This document shows, piece after piece, positions 25,524 to 33,541 of a stretch of 64,000 nucleotides of DNA. The stretch lies in NCBI GenBank assembly GCA_030673965.1, contig JAUTCN010000004.1, forward strand, positions 62,001-126,000, given 5' to 3'. Numbering within the stretch: the first letter of the stretch is position 1; each line of letters begins with the position of its first letter. Origin of the DNA: Fusobacterium sp. JB019 (GTDB lineage Bacteria > Fusobacteriota > Fusobacteriia > Fusobacteriales > Fusobacteriaceae). A program made the position numbers and the translations under genes. The notes below the pieces were generated by a model. That model was not told the DNA's origin, did not search any database, and saw only the letters and a program-made list of their open reading frames with translations.

Positions 25524-26033
25524 ATGATCATTAATAAAAATTTAACAAATTTACGTCTTGAATTAGATAATATCGATAATAAAATAGCAGAGCTAATTTT
25601 ACAAAGAATCGAAATAGTTAAACAAGTTGGAAATATAAAAAAACAAGAAAAAAATAATTTCTATGTCCCAAAAAGAGAAGAAGAAATTTTTTCCAGAATA
25701 TCTAAACTATATCCCCAATTGAATCCCAAAATAATAAAAGCTATTTTCACAGAAATCATTTCTTCTTGTAGAAGCTATGAAAAAATATTTAACGTCGGCA
25801 TAACAAAACATTTTTTATCTAAAATAGCTATTCAAAATACATTTGGATCTTTTTGTAATACCTTTGTTTTCAACAACATTAATGAAATCGATTTAAAAAA
25901 TATTGACTATCTCCTTATACCTTTAGATGTCAATTCTTGCGATTTAGTTGAAATTAATTCAAATTTTTTATTACTAAAAAAAATAATTTTAGAAAACATT
26001 GAATTTCACCTTTTAGAGAAAATAAAAAAATAA
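25524..26033 (+). CDS. Chorismate mutase (AroQ type) with a stunted prephenate-dehydratase-like tail
   Basis: About 169 residues. Residues ~6-90 form an AroQ-type chorismate mutase: LRLELDNIDNKIAELILQRIEI, IKKQEKN, VPKREEEIFSRIS and a third helix. The last ~80 residues resemble the first lobe of prephenate dehydratase from a P-protein (KIAIQ..GSF, then IDYLLIPL, then LLLKKIILENIEFHLL), but the catalytic TRF region, second lobe and ACT domain are missing. The start is uncertain: the AGGTG site almost touches the ATG at 25524, and GTG 3 bases earlier is no better. It probably converts chorismate to prephenate only. It is divergent from accD. Confidence 0.75.
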   Translation: MIINKNLTNLRLELDNIDNKIAELILQRIEIVKQVGNIKKQEKNNFYVPKREEEIFSRISKLYPQLNPKIIKAIFTEIISSCRSYEKIFNVGITKHFLSKIAIQNTFGSFCNTFVFNNINEIDLKNIDYLLIPLDVNSCDLVEINSNFLLLKKIILENIEFHLLEKIKK

Positions 26034-26035
26034 CT

Positions 26036-26064
26036 TTGCTAAACAAAGAAATAGATTGTATAAT
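26036..26064 (+). promoter_or_regulatory. Promoter of the lipoprotein gene pair
   Basis: TTGCTA (26036-26041), a 17-base spacer and TATAAT (26059-26064) lie directly after the chorismate mutase stop codon and 37 bases before the lipoprotein start. Confidence 0.6.
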
Positions 26065-26100
26065 TTTAGTATATTCAACTTATTACTTGGAGGTTTCATT

Positions 26101-26757
26101 ATGAAAAAACTAATTATATTTACAATATTGACTCTATTTATTGGATGTAGTAATTTACCATCTCTATCATCCACTAAACCTTCACCACCAGTTTTAAAGA
26201 AAATTTCTGAACATACAGATTCAAAAAATGAAACGTATGGTATTGGATCTGACAGAATATCTTCCACAGGAGATTTTGTTGCTGAAGGAAAAGCTAAAAA
26301 AGAATCTTTAAATAATCTTAGAAAAAATATAAATAAAGAAGTTAATGCTTATTTTGATGACTTCTTAAAAAATGTAGATCCTTATTCTAAGTCTATGTTT
26401 ATAAATTCTAAAAAAGAATTAACTAATTATGCTACTGATGATATTTTACTTAACGCTTCACAAAAAGAATCATTTACAATTAACGGTAAAATCTACGTAT
26501 TATCCACAGTAGAAAAAAAAGATATCTTTGACAAAAGTAAATTTACATTTTTAGAATATACTTCTAATATAAAAAAACGATTAGAAAAAATATATTCTCG
26601 TATAAACACAAATTCTTTCCAAAATAGCGAAGATATTCCTATAAAAAAAGTATTTAAAGATACAATTTCAGAGCCTGAAATTTCAAACAAAAAAATAAAT
26701 AATGATTTATCTTCAGATGATTTTACATCACTTGAAGATGATCCTTTATTTCTTTAA
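26101..26757 (+). CDS. Putative LPP20-like lipoprotein
   Basis: A 218-residue predicted lipoprotein. The signal MKKLIIFTILTLFIGC ends in a lipobox with the acylated Cys at 16. The stretch GIGSDRISSTGDFVAEGKAKKESLNNL resembles the LPP20/FlgO-like fold found in outer-membrane lipoproteins; the match is moderate. The C-terminal third is charged and low in complexity, ending DDFTSLEDDPLFL. The ATG at 26101 follows GGAGG by 6 bases; an upstream in-frame ATG would destroy the signal peptide. The next gene is another small lipoprotein, 31 bases downstream, probably in the same transcript. Function is unknown. Confidence 0.6.
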   Translation: MKKLIIFTILTLFIGCSNLPSLSSTKPSPPVLKKISEHTDSKNETYGIGSDRISSTGDFVAEGKAKKESLNNLRKNINKEVNAYFDDFLKNVDPYSKSMFINSKKELTNYATDDILLNASQKESFTINGKIYVLSTVEKKDIFDKSKFTFLEYTSNIKKRLEKIYSRINTNSFQNSEDIPIKKVFKDTISEPEISNKKINNDLSSDDFTSLEDDPLFL

Positions 26758-26788
26758 ATTATAAAAGAAAGGGGCATTACAAAAAATT

Positions 26789-27190
26789 ATGAAAAAATTA
26801 CTTTTATTATTCTTTATTTTATTTTCCTTAATTGGATGTAGTAACTTAAAGAAGGTTAATTATCCTAAAAATGGAACTTCTAAAGTATTTTATGAAAATG
26901 GAAATTGTAAAAGAATAGAAAACTATAAAAATGGATTTTTAGATGGAGAATATATTGAATTTTATAAAAATTCTAATGTGAAATCTAAAATTAGTTATAT
27001 AGTTGGAAAAAAAGAAGGCCTTTTTGAATCTTTTTATGAAAATGGAAATTTAAAAGAAAAAGGATTTTATAAAAATGGATTAAGAAATGGTATATGGTCT
27101 TATTTCAAAGAAGATCAAAGTTTAAATTTTAAAATAGATTTTAAAAGTAAAGGTTATTTTAATCCAGAAGAATATAATATCATGAAATAA
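26789..27190 (+). CDS. MORN-like repeat lipoprotein (YwqK-type)
   Basis: A 133-residue predicted lipoprotein with signal MKKLLLLFFILFSLIGC and acylated Cys at 17. Residues ~32-115 hold four MORN_2-type repeats of about 23 residues (VFYENGNCKRIENYKNGFLDG, EFYKNSNVKSKISYIVGKKEG, SFYENGNLKEKGFYKNGLRNG and one partial). Such repeats are common in surface proteins of fusobacteria and are often annotated as toxin-antitoxin YwqK-family antitoxins, a label that carries no real functional evidence here. No toxin gene is beside it. A bidirectional terminator follows. Confidence 0.75.
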   Translation: MKKLLLLFFILFSLIGCSNLKKVNYPKNGTSKVFYENGNCKRIENYKNGFLDGEYIEFYKNSNVKSKISYIVGKKEGLFESFYENGNLKEKGFYKNGLRNGIWSYFKEDQSLNFKIDFKSKGYFNPEEYNIMK

Positions 27191-27192
27191 AA

Positions 27193-27220
27193 AAAAGACA
27201 GATTAATCTGTCTTTTTCTT
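27193..27220. terminator. Bidirectional terminator between the MORN lipoprotein and usp genes
   Basis: The exact arms AAAAGACAGATT / AATCTGTCTTTT meet without a spacer, so the loop comes from the central ATTAAT. It separates two convergent genes and overlaps the usp stop codon. Confidence 0.85.
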
Positions 27221-27617
27221 ATTCAGGAACTATCATAACTATACAGTGAGAGTGTTTAACAACATAAGTTGTTACAGACCCTATCATACGAGTTAATCCT
27301 TTTTTTGTAGATTTAGTCATTACTATAATATCCGTATTTTCTGTTTTTGCAATTCTTAATATTTCTCTACCTGGTTCAACAAAGCCAACTCTGCATGTAA
27401 CGTCATAGCCCTCTAAGTTTTCAACTGCTTCTGCTACTTTTTCCTGCATTTCTTGCTCTGCTTCTGAGTAATCCATTTCTTCAATAAATAGTTTGGCATC
27501 TTCTTTTACATATAACAATGTAATAGAAACCTCTTCAGGTTTATAAAGATTTTTAACTAAGTCAATAGAATGCATACTTCTTTCTGTTCCGTCTAAAGGT
27601 ATTAATAATTTTTTCAT
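27219..27617 (-). CDS. Universal stress protein UspA family
   Basis: A 132-residue protein with one Usp domain. It begins MKKLLIPLDGTERSMHSID and ends with the glycine-rich MTKSTKKGLTRMIGSVTTYVVKHSHCIVMIVPE, which corresponds to the ATP-binding G-2X-G-9X-G(S/T) region (here G..RMIGSVT). Usp proteins of this kind bind ATP and raise survival under stress; the target process is unknown. It is a single gene, with a gap before homoserine dehydrogenase. Confidence 0.9.
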   Translation of the reverse strand: MKKLLIPLDGTERSMHSIDLVKNLYKPEEVSITLLYVKEDAKLFIEEMDYSEAEQEMQEKVAEAVENLEGYDVTCRVGFVEPGREILRIAKTENTDIIVMTKSTKKGLTRMIGSVTTYVVKHSHCIVMIVPE

Positions 27618-27714
27618 AACAAACCCTCCTTATACAGATTGATAAAGTAAAAAATAAATAAACATTTCCTCTTATATAATATTCTGCGTTCCTTAAAATT
27701 TTCCTTTATTTTTT

Positions 27715-28878
27715 TTAATTAATTCTAACAAAAAAAGCATTTTCATCATGTATTTCTTTTAATATATTACACATCTTTTCATTAGTAATATTTTTAGTTG
27801 TATATACATTATAATCTTTTACTGTTTCTTGTTTATCTATAAACTTCATTCTTGTTTCGTTTATTTTTTTTCTTGTTCTAATATAATATTTACCCTCAAC
27901 TAAAGAAGGATCTTTAACTAGTTTATTTTTAAACTCAGGATAATCATATTCTTTCTTCTCAAGAATATCTATCAAATCTTGAACTCCTGCATTTCCTGTA
28001 GGATATTTTCCTGCTCCCTGTCCAAAAAATTTCAATTCTCCAATCGAATCTCCCTTTAAAAAAGCAATATTAAAATTAGTTGGAACTGTTGCTTCCATTT
28101 CATCAAAATTATAAGCTACAGGCTCAACACAACAAATATATTTATCTTCTTTTTTCTTTCCTACAGCCATCAATTTAACAACTTTATCCTTTTCTTTAAA
28201 ATAATCAATATCTATTTTCAATATATTTCTAATACCAAAAACATTTACTTCTTTTTCAGGAACTAAAAAATCAAATGCAATAGAAGTGGAAATCATTATT
28301 TTCCTTAGGATATCTATCCCATCTATATCTGCAGAAGGATCTGCCTCAGCATATCCTTTCTCTTGAGCTTCTTCTAATGTTTCTTTAAATTCAGCAGAAA
28401 ATTTAGTCATTTTATCTAAAATAAAATTTGTAGTACCATTAAAAATCCCACCGATTTCAGAAACTTCATCAATTTTTTTCACTTTTTTTAACCCTTCTAT
28501 TATTGGCACTCCCCCACATACACTAGGTTCATAATAAAATTTAACCTCATACTCTTTCGCCAATTCTACAAACTCTTTAAAATGTTTAGCCACAACAGCT
28601 TTATTTGCTGTTACTACATTCTTACCTGCTTTTAATGAAGATATAATATAATCATAAGCCGGATTAATCCCACCCATGACTTCTACTACAGTATCTATTT
28701 CTTTATCCTGTATTATATCTTGAGGATTTATGGTTAGGATATCTAAATTTCTACCTTTTATCGAGCTTACTAAGGCTTTTTTTATTTCTATTCTTTTTAA
28801 ACCCGACGTCTTTTTAGTTTCTATAATATCAAAAATACCTCTTCCAACTACTCCAAAACCAAATAATCCTACTTTCAT
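27715..28878 (-). CDS. hom: Homoserine dehydrogenase
   Basis: A 387-residue enzyme. The NAD(P)-binding Rossmann start is KVGLFGFGVVGRG; the catalytic domain contains GGINPAYDYI, VTANKAVVAKH, YEPSVCGGVPIIEGLK, GIFNGTTNFILDKM and YAEADPSADIDGIDILRK. It reduces aspartate semialdehyde to homoserine for methionine and threonine. The C-terminal ~60 residues are shorter than a full ACT domain, so feedback control may be reduced or absent. The ATG at 28878 has GGAGG 5 bases upstream; a longer start would run through that site. No other amino-acid synthesis gene of this branch is adjacent. Confidence 0.93.
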   Translation of the reverse strand: MKVGLFGFGVVGRGIFDIIETKKTSGLKRIEIKKALVSSIKGRNLDILTINPQDIIQDKEIDTVVEVMGGINPAYDYIISSLKAGKNVVTANKAVVAKHFKEFVELAKEYEVKFYYEPSVCGGVPIIEGLKKVKKIDEVSEIGGIFNGTTNFILDKMTKFSAEFKETLEEAQEKGYAEADPSADIDGIDILRKIMISTSIAFDFLVPEKEVNVFGIRNILKIDIDYFKEKDKVVKLMAVGKKKEDKYICCVEPVAYNFDEMEATVPTNFNIAFLKGDSIGELKFFGQGAGKYPTGNAGVQDLIDILEKKEYDYPEFKNKLVKDPSLVEGKYYIRTRKKINETRMKFIDKQETVKDYNVYTTKNITNEKMCNILKEIHDENAFFVRIN

Positions 28879-28948
28879 AATTACCTCCATTTAATCTTTG
28901 TAATATTTATTTCATTGTATTGCTGAGTATTATACCATATTTTTTCGA

Positions 28949-29617
28949 TTATTTGGAGCATAAAAAATATCCGACACTGTAAGAAAGACATTTTTCTGAA
29001 AATGTTCTAATTTTTCGGACAGAAGCTTTTGATCCAACTCCAACTCCCGTCCTTTTTAGATGCCTCAAAGCATCCAAAGGTTGATCAAACTTAATAATTT
29101 TTTCTTCTTCATAACTTTCTATTTTATAAAAATATTTTTCTAATAATAATACAATTTCTTCTCTTGTTTTATAATTTAAACTAACATTAAAATGTTTTTG
29201 AATTTCTTTTAAATTTCCTTTTATATATATTGAAAAAGCTAATCTATCAGTTCTTTGAGAAATACTTTTTATCAAACTTTCTAAATCTTCAATCCATTGA
29301 AAACTAGAACTAGAAATAACTAAATCATAGTTTTCATTTAAACTTTTAGACATATCTCCTTTTATAAATTTCTCATAATTTAATTCCGCTAAATATTTTT
29401 CAGTATTAAAATAATCGTTCAAAATTAATTTTTCAATTTTCATATCTTTTAAAACACATCTGGTAAATATTCCTGTTCCACATCCTAATTCAATCACTTT
29501 AGAATAATTATTTTTTCTAAAGTAATTTTTCATTAAATTAACAAGTTTCTCAGCTACTTGTTTTTGTACTATCGCATTATCATTGTATGTTGAAAAGTTT
29601 TTATTAAATTCTTTCAT
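28949..29617 (-). CDS. bioC: Malonyl-ACP O-methyltransferase
   Basis: A 222-residue SAM-dependent methyltransferase. The SAM motif is VIELGCGTGIFT (residues ~42-53), with DLVISSSSFQWIEDLESLIKS, a typical BioC stretch. BioC methylates malonyl-ACP to disguise it as a fatty-acid primer for pimelate synthesis. It is the last gene of the bioDAFGC operon and starts one base after bioG ends. Other small methyltransferases share the fold; the operon makes BioC by far the best call. Confidence 0.88.
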   Translation of the reverse strand: MKEFNKNFSTYNDNAIVQKQVAEKLVNLMKNYFRKNNYSKVIELGCGTGIFTRCVLKDMKIEKLILNDYFNTEKYLAELNYEKFIKGDMSKSLNENYDLVISSSSFQWIEDLESLIKSISQRTDRLAFSIYIKGNLKEIQKHFNVSLNYKTREEIVLLLEKYFYKIESYEEEKIIKFDQPLDALRHLKRTGVGVGSKASVRKIRTFSEKCLSYSVGYFLCSK

Positions 29618-29618
29618 A

Positions 29619-30206
29619 TTATTTTATTATATCCTCCCAGCTTTTTAATTGAGGAAAAATATAATGTCCCCCGTCTATCTGTTTTATCTCTACGCTTTTT
29701 GATTTATAATATTTAATCTGATTTTTGCTCTTTATAATTTTATCATTTAAGCCTATTATTGCTTTTGAAACTTTGTTTTCTTGAGGAATATAATTTTCTT
29801 TTAAATATTCAAGTTCATAAATTAAATCTTTTATTTCTTTATCTTTTGGTCTTAATTTACAATCCATATTTATATAAAATTTTTCTAGATTTTCTTCGTC
29901 CATTCCTTTTAATGTCAAATTATAAACTTTCTCCATAATTCCATATTTACCTATTATTTCAGGAGTTCCATTAATAGATATAACCTCTTGATAATCAAAA
30001 TCTAAATTATCATTTAAAAACTTACACATATAATATACTCCAAAAGACCAACCTATAAATATTATATTGTTATATCCTTTTAATTTGTTTCTATCTAATT
30101 TATAAGGAAAAGAAATGTTTAAAATTTCATATTCACTTTTATTCTTTAACTCTTTTAAAACTTCTTCATTCATTCCCCAGCCATTAAAAAATACTATTAT
30201 ATTCAT
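29619..30206 (-). CDS. bioG: Pimeloyl-ACP methyl ester esterase BioG
   Basis: A 195-residue protein of the BioG family (DUF452), a compact alpha/beta hydrolase. It starts MNIIVFFNGWGMNEEVLKEL, has the nucleophile S54 in FIGWSFGVYYM, and the probable catalytic His at about 181 in IDGGHYIFPQL. BioG replaces BioH in some bacteria: it removes the methyl ester once pimeloyl-ACP is long enough. It overlaps bioF by 23 bases, so the two are tightly coupled. Other bacteria carry BioH, BioJ, BioK or BioV instead. Confidence 0.88.
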   Translation of the reverse strand: MNIIVFFNGWGMNEEVLKELKNKSEYEILNISFPYKLDRNKLKGYNNIIFIGWSFGVYYMCKFLNDNLDFDYQEVISINGTPEIIGKYGIMEKVYNLTLKGMDEENLEKFYINMDCKLRPKDKEIKDLIYELEYLKENYIPQENKVSKAIIGLNDKIIKSKNQIKYYKSKSVEIKQIDGGHYIFPQLKSWEDIIK

Positions 30207-31308
30207 GTTTAAATTCCTTTAAAAATTTTTCTATTTCCTCTTTTGTTATATCAGGATTAAGCCCTATCCTTATTCTTTCCGTTCCTTTACCAACTGTCGG
30301 ACTTTTTATTGAATAAACTATATACCCTTTGTCTCTTAATCTTTTTGAAATTATATCTACTTTTTTATTGTCACCTATAATTAACCCTAAAATATGAGAA
30401 TCTGAAACAACCTCTATTTCTAGCTCTTTTATTTTTAAAAAAGTAAAATCTATTAATTCCTTTAATTTTTCTCTTTTTTCTTGAAAATTATTCATATTTT
30501 CTAAAATAAATAAATTCCATAAATTATTAACTGGAGGTAAACTTGTAGTATAAATAAACTCCCTACCAAAATTTATCAAATAATCTTTATAATAATTTTC
30601 ACAAATTATATAAGAACCTATCGATCCTCCACCTTTTCCTAAGGGAATAACTAAAAATTCTATATCTTTTACTAAGTTTAAATTATAAGCTACCCCATAT
30701 CCATTAACACCATAAGAGTGAGCTTCATCTATCATTAAATCACAATTATATTTTTTCTTAAGTTCAACTAATTTTTTTAAATTAGCTGTATCTCCTTCCA
30801 TGCTATAGGTAGTTTCAGATATAATTAATACATCTTCGTATTTATCCCTATATTTTATCAATATATCTTCCAAATGTTTTGTATCCAAATGTCTATATCT
30901 CAAAATTTTACATTTACTAGAAATTATACCATCGTATATACTTGCATGATTTAATTTATCCGTTATTATCAAAGATTCCTTATTATAGAAAGTGTCTATT
31001 ATTGTTTTATTTGCTGAAAAACCGCTATTCATAACAAGACCAGGTTTTCCATAAATTTTTTCTAACTTATTTTCAAGAGATACCACTCCCTTATAATTTC
31101 CTGTAATCAATCTAGAAGAGCTAGAAGATAAATATACCTCATTTTTAAACTCTTTATAAAATTTTTCCTTTAGCTTTTCATCGTGAGCTAATCCTAAATA
31201 ATCATTTGAAGATAAATTTAAATCTTTTTCATTGAATTTTTTCAAAGTTCTAAAATTATTTTCTTCTTTTTTTCTATTTAATTGTGATATTATTTTATCT
31301 TTCTTCAT
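30184..31308 (-). CDS. bioF: 8-amino-7-oxononanoate synthase
   Basis: A 374-residue PLP enzyme of the alpha-oxoamine synthase family. Landmarks are SSNDYLGLAHD, SSSSSRLITGNY, MIDEAHSYGVNGYG (D194 contacts PLP, H197) and the PLP lysine, expected at K225 in IPLGKGGGSIG. That glycine-rich segment departs from the usual GKALG or GKAFG form. BioF joins pimeloyl-ACP (or CoA) with alanine to make KAPA. It lies between bioA and bioG. Confidence 0.93.
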   Translation of the reverse strand: MKKDKIISQLNRKKEENNFRTLKKFNEKDLNLSSNDYLGLAHDEKLKEKFYKEFKNEVYLSSSSSRLITGNYKGVVSLENKLEKIYGKPGLVMNSGFSANKTIIDTFYNKESLIITDKLNHASIYDGIISSKCKILRYRHLDTKHLEDILIKYRDKYEDVLIISETTYSMEGDTANLKKLVELKKKYNCDLMIDEAHSYGVNGYGVAYNLNLVKDIEFLVIPLGKGGGSIGSYIICENYYKDYLINFGREFIYTTSLPPVNNLWNLFILENMNNFQEKREKLKELIDFTFLKIKELEIEVVSDSHILGLIIGDNKKVDIISKRLRDKGYIVYSIKSPTVGKGTERIRIGLNPDITKEEIEKFLKEFKHEYNSIF

Positions 31309-31340
31309 AAGCTGTACTCTTCCTTATTTTTTAATTAAAT

Positions 31341-32711
31341 TTATTTTTTATTTGATAAAAATTCATCAATTGAAACTTTACATATATTAACCATATCATC
31401 TATTTCTTCTTTTGTTATTATAAATGGAGGTAAGAAATAAATTGTATCCCCTAACGGTCTTAAAATAGCTCCATGCTTTAAAGCTGTTTTATATATTCCA
31501 TATCCAACTCTTTCTTTTGATGAAAATCTTTCTTTAGTATTTTTATCTTTTACTATTTCTAAAACTCCAATAAGACCTATTCTTCTTATTTCACCGATAT
31601 TTTCATTTCCCTCAAAAGCTTTTTTCATTTGAGCTTCTAAATAATCTCCCTTTTCATTTATCTTAGCTAACATGTTGTCTTCTTCATATATTTTTAAAAC
31701 TTCTAAGGCTATTCTACAACCCAATGGATTTCCTGAGAAACTATGAGAATGTAAAAATGATTTTCCTTCTGAATAATCAGCATAAAAAGAATCATATATC
31801 TCTTCCTTCATACAAACTATTGACATAGGATAATATCCTGCTGTTAGTGCCTTTCCTACTGTCATAATATCTGGAGATATTCCTGCCCATTCACTAGCGA
31901 ACATTTTACCTGTTCTTCCAAATCCCATAGCTATTTCATCAACTATCATTACTATATTTAATTCTTTTGTTATTTCTCTTAATTCTTTAAGATATTTAGG
32001 AGAATATATTTTCATTCCTCCTGCCCCTTGGACAATTGGCTCTACTATTACTCCTGCTATTTCTTCGTGATTTTCTCTTAAAACTTTTTCCATATGACAA
32101 AAACATTCCGCCTCACAAGTTTTATATTTTTTATTATATTTACAATTAAAACATTCTGGTCCTTCTACTTTTATAGCTTCTTTTATTAAAGGTCTATAAG
32201 TTCTAGTAAAGAAATCTATATCCCCAACAGCTAAAGCTCCAATTGTTTCTCCATGATATGAGTTTCTAATAGTTACAAATTTTCTTTTCTTTTCATATCC
32301 TCTTTGTTTTTGAGATTGGTAAGCTAATTTTAAAGCTATCTCAACTCCAGATGATCCATTATCTGCAAAGAATAATTTTGACAATCCTTCTGGTAAAATT
32401 TCAACTAATTTTTCTGAAAGTTCTATTGCTGGTCTATGAGAAAAATTAGAAAAAATAACATGCTCTAAAGTATTAGCTTGATCTATTAAAACTTTATTTA
32501 TTCTATCATTACAATGTCCTAAAGGATTTAACCACCAGCTAGCAATACAATCCATATATTTTTTCCCATCTTCGTCATACACATACATTCCTTTTGCTTT
32601 TTCTATAACAATAGGAGGAAAATCTTCATAATCCTTCATTTGTGAACACGGATGAAATATATGTTTTAAATCCCTTTTTTGTAATACAGTTAAATTTTTA
32701 TTTATTTCCAT
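31341..32711 (-). CDS. bioA: Adenosylmethionine-8-amino-7-oxononanoate aminotransferase
   Basis: A 456-residue class III aminotransferase. BioA signatures are DCIASWWLNPLGHCNDRINK and HVIFSNFSHRPAIELSEKL near the N terminus, NSYHGETIGALAVGD, and the PLP-lysine region VGKALTAGYYPM. It converts KAPA to DAPA using SAM (or lysine) as amino donor. A Cys-rich insert around residues 175-200 (ECFNC, KTCEAECFCH) is present; similar Cys pairs occur in other class III enzymes. Its start overlaps the bioD stop by 14 bases. Confidence 0.93.
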   Translation of the reverse strand: MEINKNLTVLQKRDLKHIFHPCSQMKDYEDFPPIVIEKAKGMYVYDEDGKKYMDCIASWWLNPLGHCNDRINKVLIDQANTLEHVIFSNFSHRPAIELSEKLVEILPEGLSKLFFADNGSSGVEIALKLAYQSQKQRGYEKKRKFVTIRNSYHGETIGALAVGDIDFFTRTYRPLIKEAIKVEGPECFNCKYNKKYKTCEAECFCHMEKVLRENHEEIAGVIVEPIVQGAGGMKIYSPKYLKELREITKELNIVMIVDEIAMGFGRTGKMFASEWAGISPDIMTVGKALTAGYYPMSIVCMKEEIYDSFYADYSEGKSFLHSHSFSGNPLGCRIALEVLKIYEEDNMLAKINEKGDYLEAQMKKAFEGNENIGEIRRIGLIGVLEIVKDKNTKERFSSKERVGYGIYKTALKHGAILRPLGDTIYFLPPFIITKEEIDDMVNICKVSIDEFLSNKK

Positions 32712-33390
32712 TTTTTTCCTCCCTAAATAATTTCATTAAATCTTTTTCATCTAAATTTTGTTGATTTTCTTTCACTATAACATAATTCTTTATTCCACTA
32801 TCTTCTAATACTACTTTAATGTTATCATCCTCATACTTTTCTCCAGTATATCCATTAAAAACTATTCCTTGAATATCTATTCCTTTTAATTTTAAAAATT
32901 CTACTGTTAACATAGTATGATTTATTCCACCAACCTTAGTATTGGAAACTAAAATCACTGGAAATTTAAGCTCTTCCATTATATCAAACATATAAAGTTT
33001 ATTTCTTATTACAGGAACATAGGCCCCCCCTGCTCCTTCAACTAAAAGAGTTGAATATTTTTTCTTTTTCATATTTATTTTTTCATAGACTTCTTCTATA
33101 TTTATCTCTTTATTTTCCATTTCAGCTGCAAGATGTGGTGATACTTCTGGCATTAAGGTACACGTACACATTTCTTTATCATACTTTATTCCACTAAAAT
33201 CACATACAAATTTAACATCTGGTGCTATAATTCTATCAGCTTTATAAAAGCAACCACTTTGAATAGGTTTATAATAACCTGTATTATATTTTTCTCTTAA
33301 TGCTTTATAAAGTAAAGCACTTACATAAGTTTTACCTACATCTGTTCCTATTCCTGTAACAAAATATCCTGATTTTAATCCTTTTTCCAA
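32698..33390 (-). CDS. bioD: Dethiobiotin synthetase
   Basis: A 230-residue P-loop enzyme. The ATP site is GTDVGKT (residues 15-21); YKPIQSGC, LVEGAGGAYVPV and NTKVGGINHTMLTVE are family landmarks. It closes the ureido ring of dethiobiotin from DAPA and CO2. The start is TTG, supported by AAAGGAAG 7 bases upstream; the first in-frame ATG would remove the P-loop. It is the first gene of the operon, with a promoter that carries two GGTTAA repeats. bioB, needed for the final sulfur insertion, is not in the window. Confidence 0.93.
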   Translation of the reverse strand: MEKGLKSGYFVTGIGTDVGKTYVSALLYKALREKYNTGYYKPIQSGCFYKADRIIAPDVKFVCDFSGIKYDKEMCTCTLMPEVSPHLAAEMENKEINIEEVYEKINMKKKKYSTLLVEGAGGAYVPVIRNKLYMFDIMEELKFPVILVSNTKVGGINHTMLTVEFLKLKGIDIQGIVFNGYTGEKYEDDNIKVVLEDSGIKNYVIVKENQQNLDEKDLMKLFREEKNGNK

Positions 33391-33426
33391 AAAATCACTT
33401 CCTTTAAACTTTTATCAAACACAATC

Positions 33427-33478
33427 ATTATATATTTAAATTGGTTAATATTACAATGAAAAATATCTTAAAGGTTAA
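33427..33478 (-). promoter_or_regulatory. Promoter and candidate operator of the biotin operon
   Basis: Minus-strand TTGTAA (33451-33456), an 18-base spacer and TATAAT (33427-33432) form a promoter. Two GGTTAA direct repeats (plus strand 33443-33448 and 33473-33478), 30 bases apart (three helix turns), lie in the spacer and just upstream. BirA sites elsewhere contain GTTAAC-like half-sites, but as inverted repeats, so the regulator is uncertain. Confidence 0.5.
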
Positions 33479-33494
33479 CATTTAAAAGTATAAA

Positions 33495-33521
33495 AAAAGA
33501 CCCTTTTAAAAAGGGTCTTTA
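33495..33521 (-). terminator. Terminator of the outer-membrane barrel gene
   Basis: The stem AAAGACCCTTTT / AAAAGGGTCTTT, with a run of T after it in the minus direction, lies 21 bases after the stop codon. It also sits at the upstream edge of the bio promoter. Confidence 0.85.
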
Positions 33522-33541
33522 AATTTTTATTTATATTTTTT

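Noticed and set aside
26789-27190. Toxin-antitoxin system based on the YwqK-like repeat protein
   Set aside because: The name comes from automated labels. The protein is a lipoprotein with MORN-like repeats, and the neighbours are a second lipoprotein and a universal stress protein; no toxin is present.
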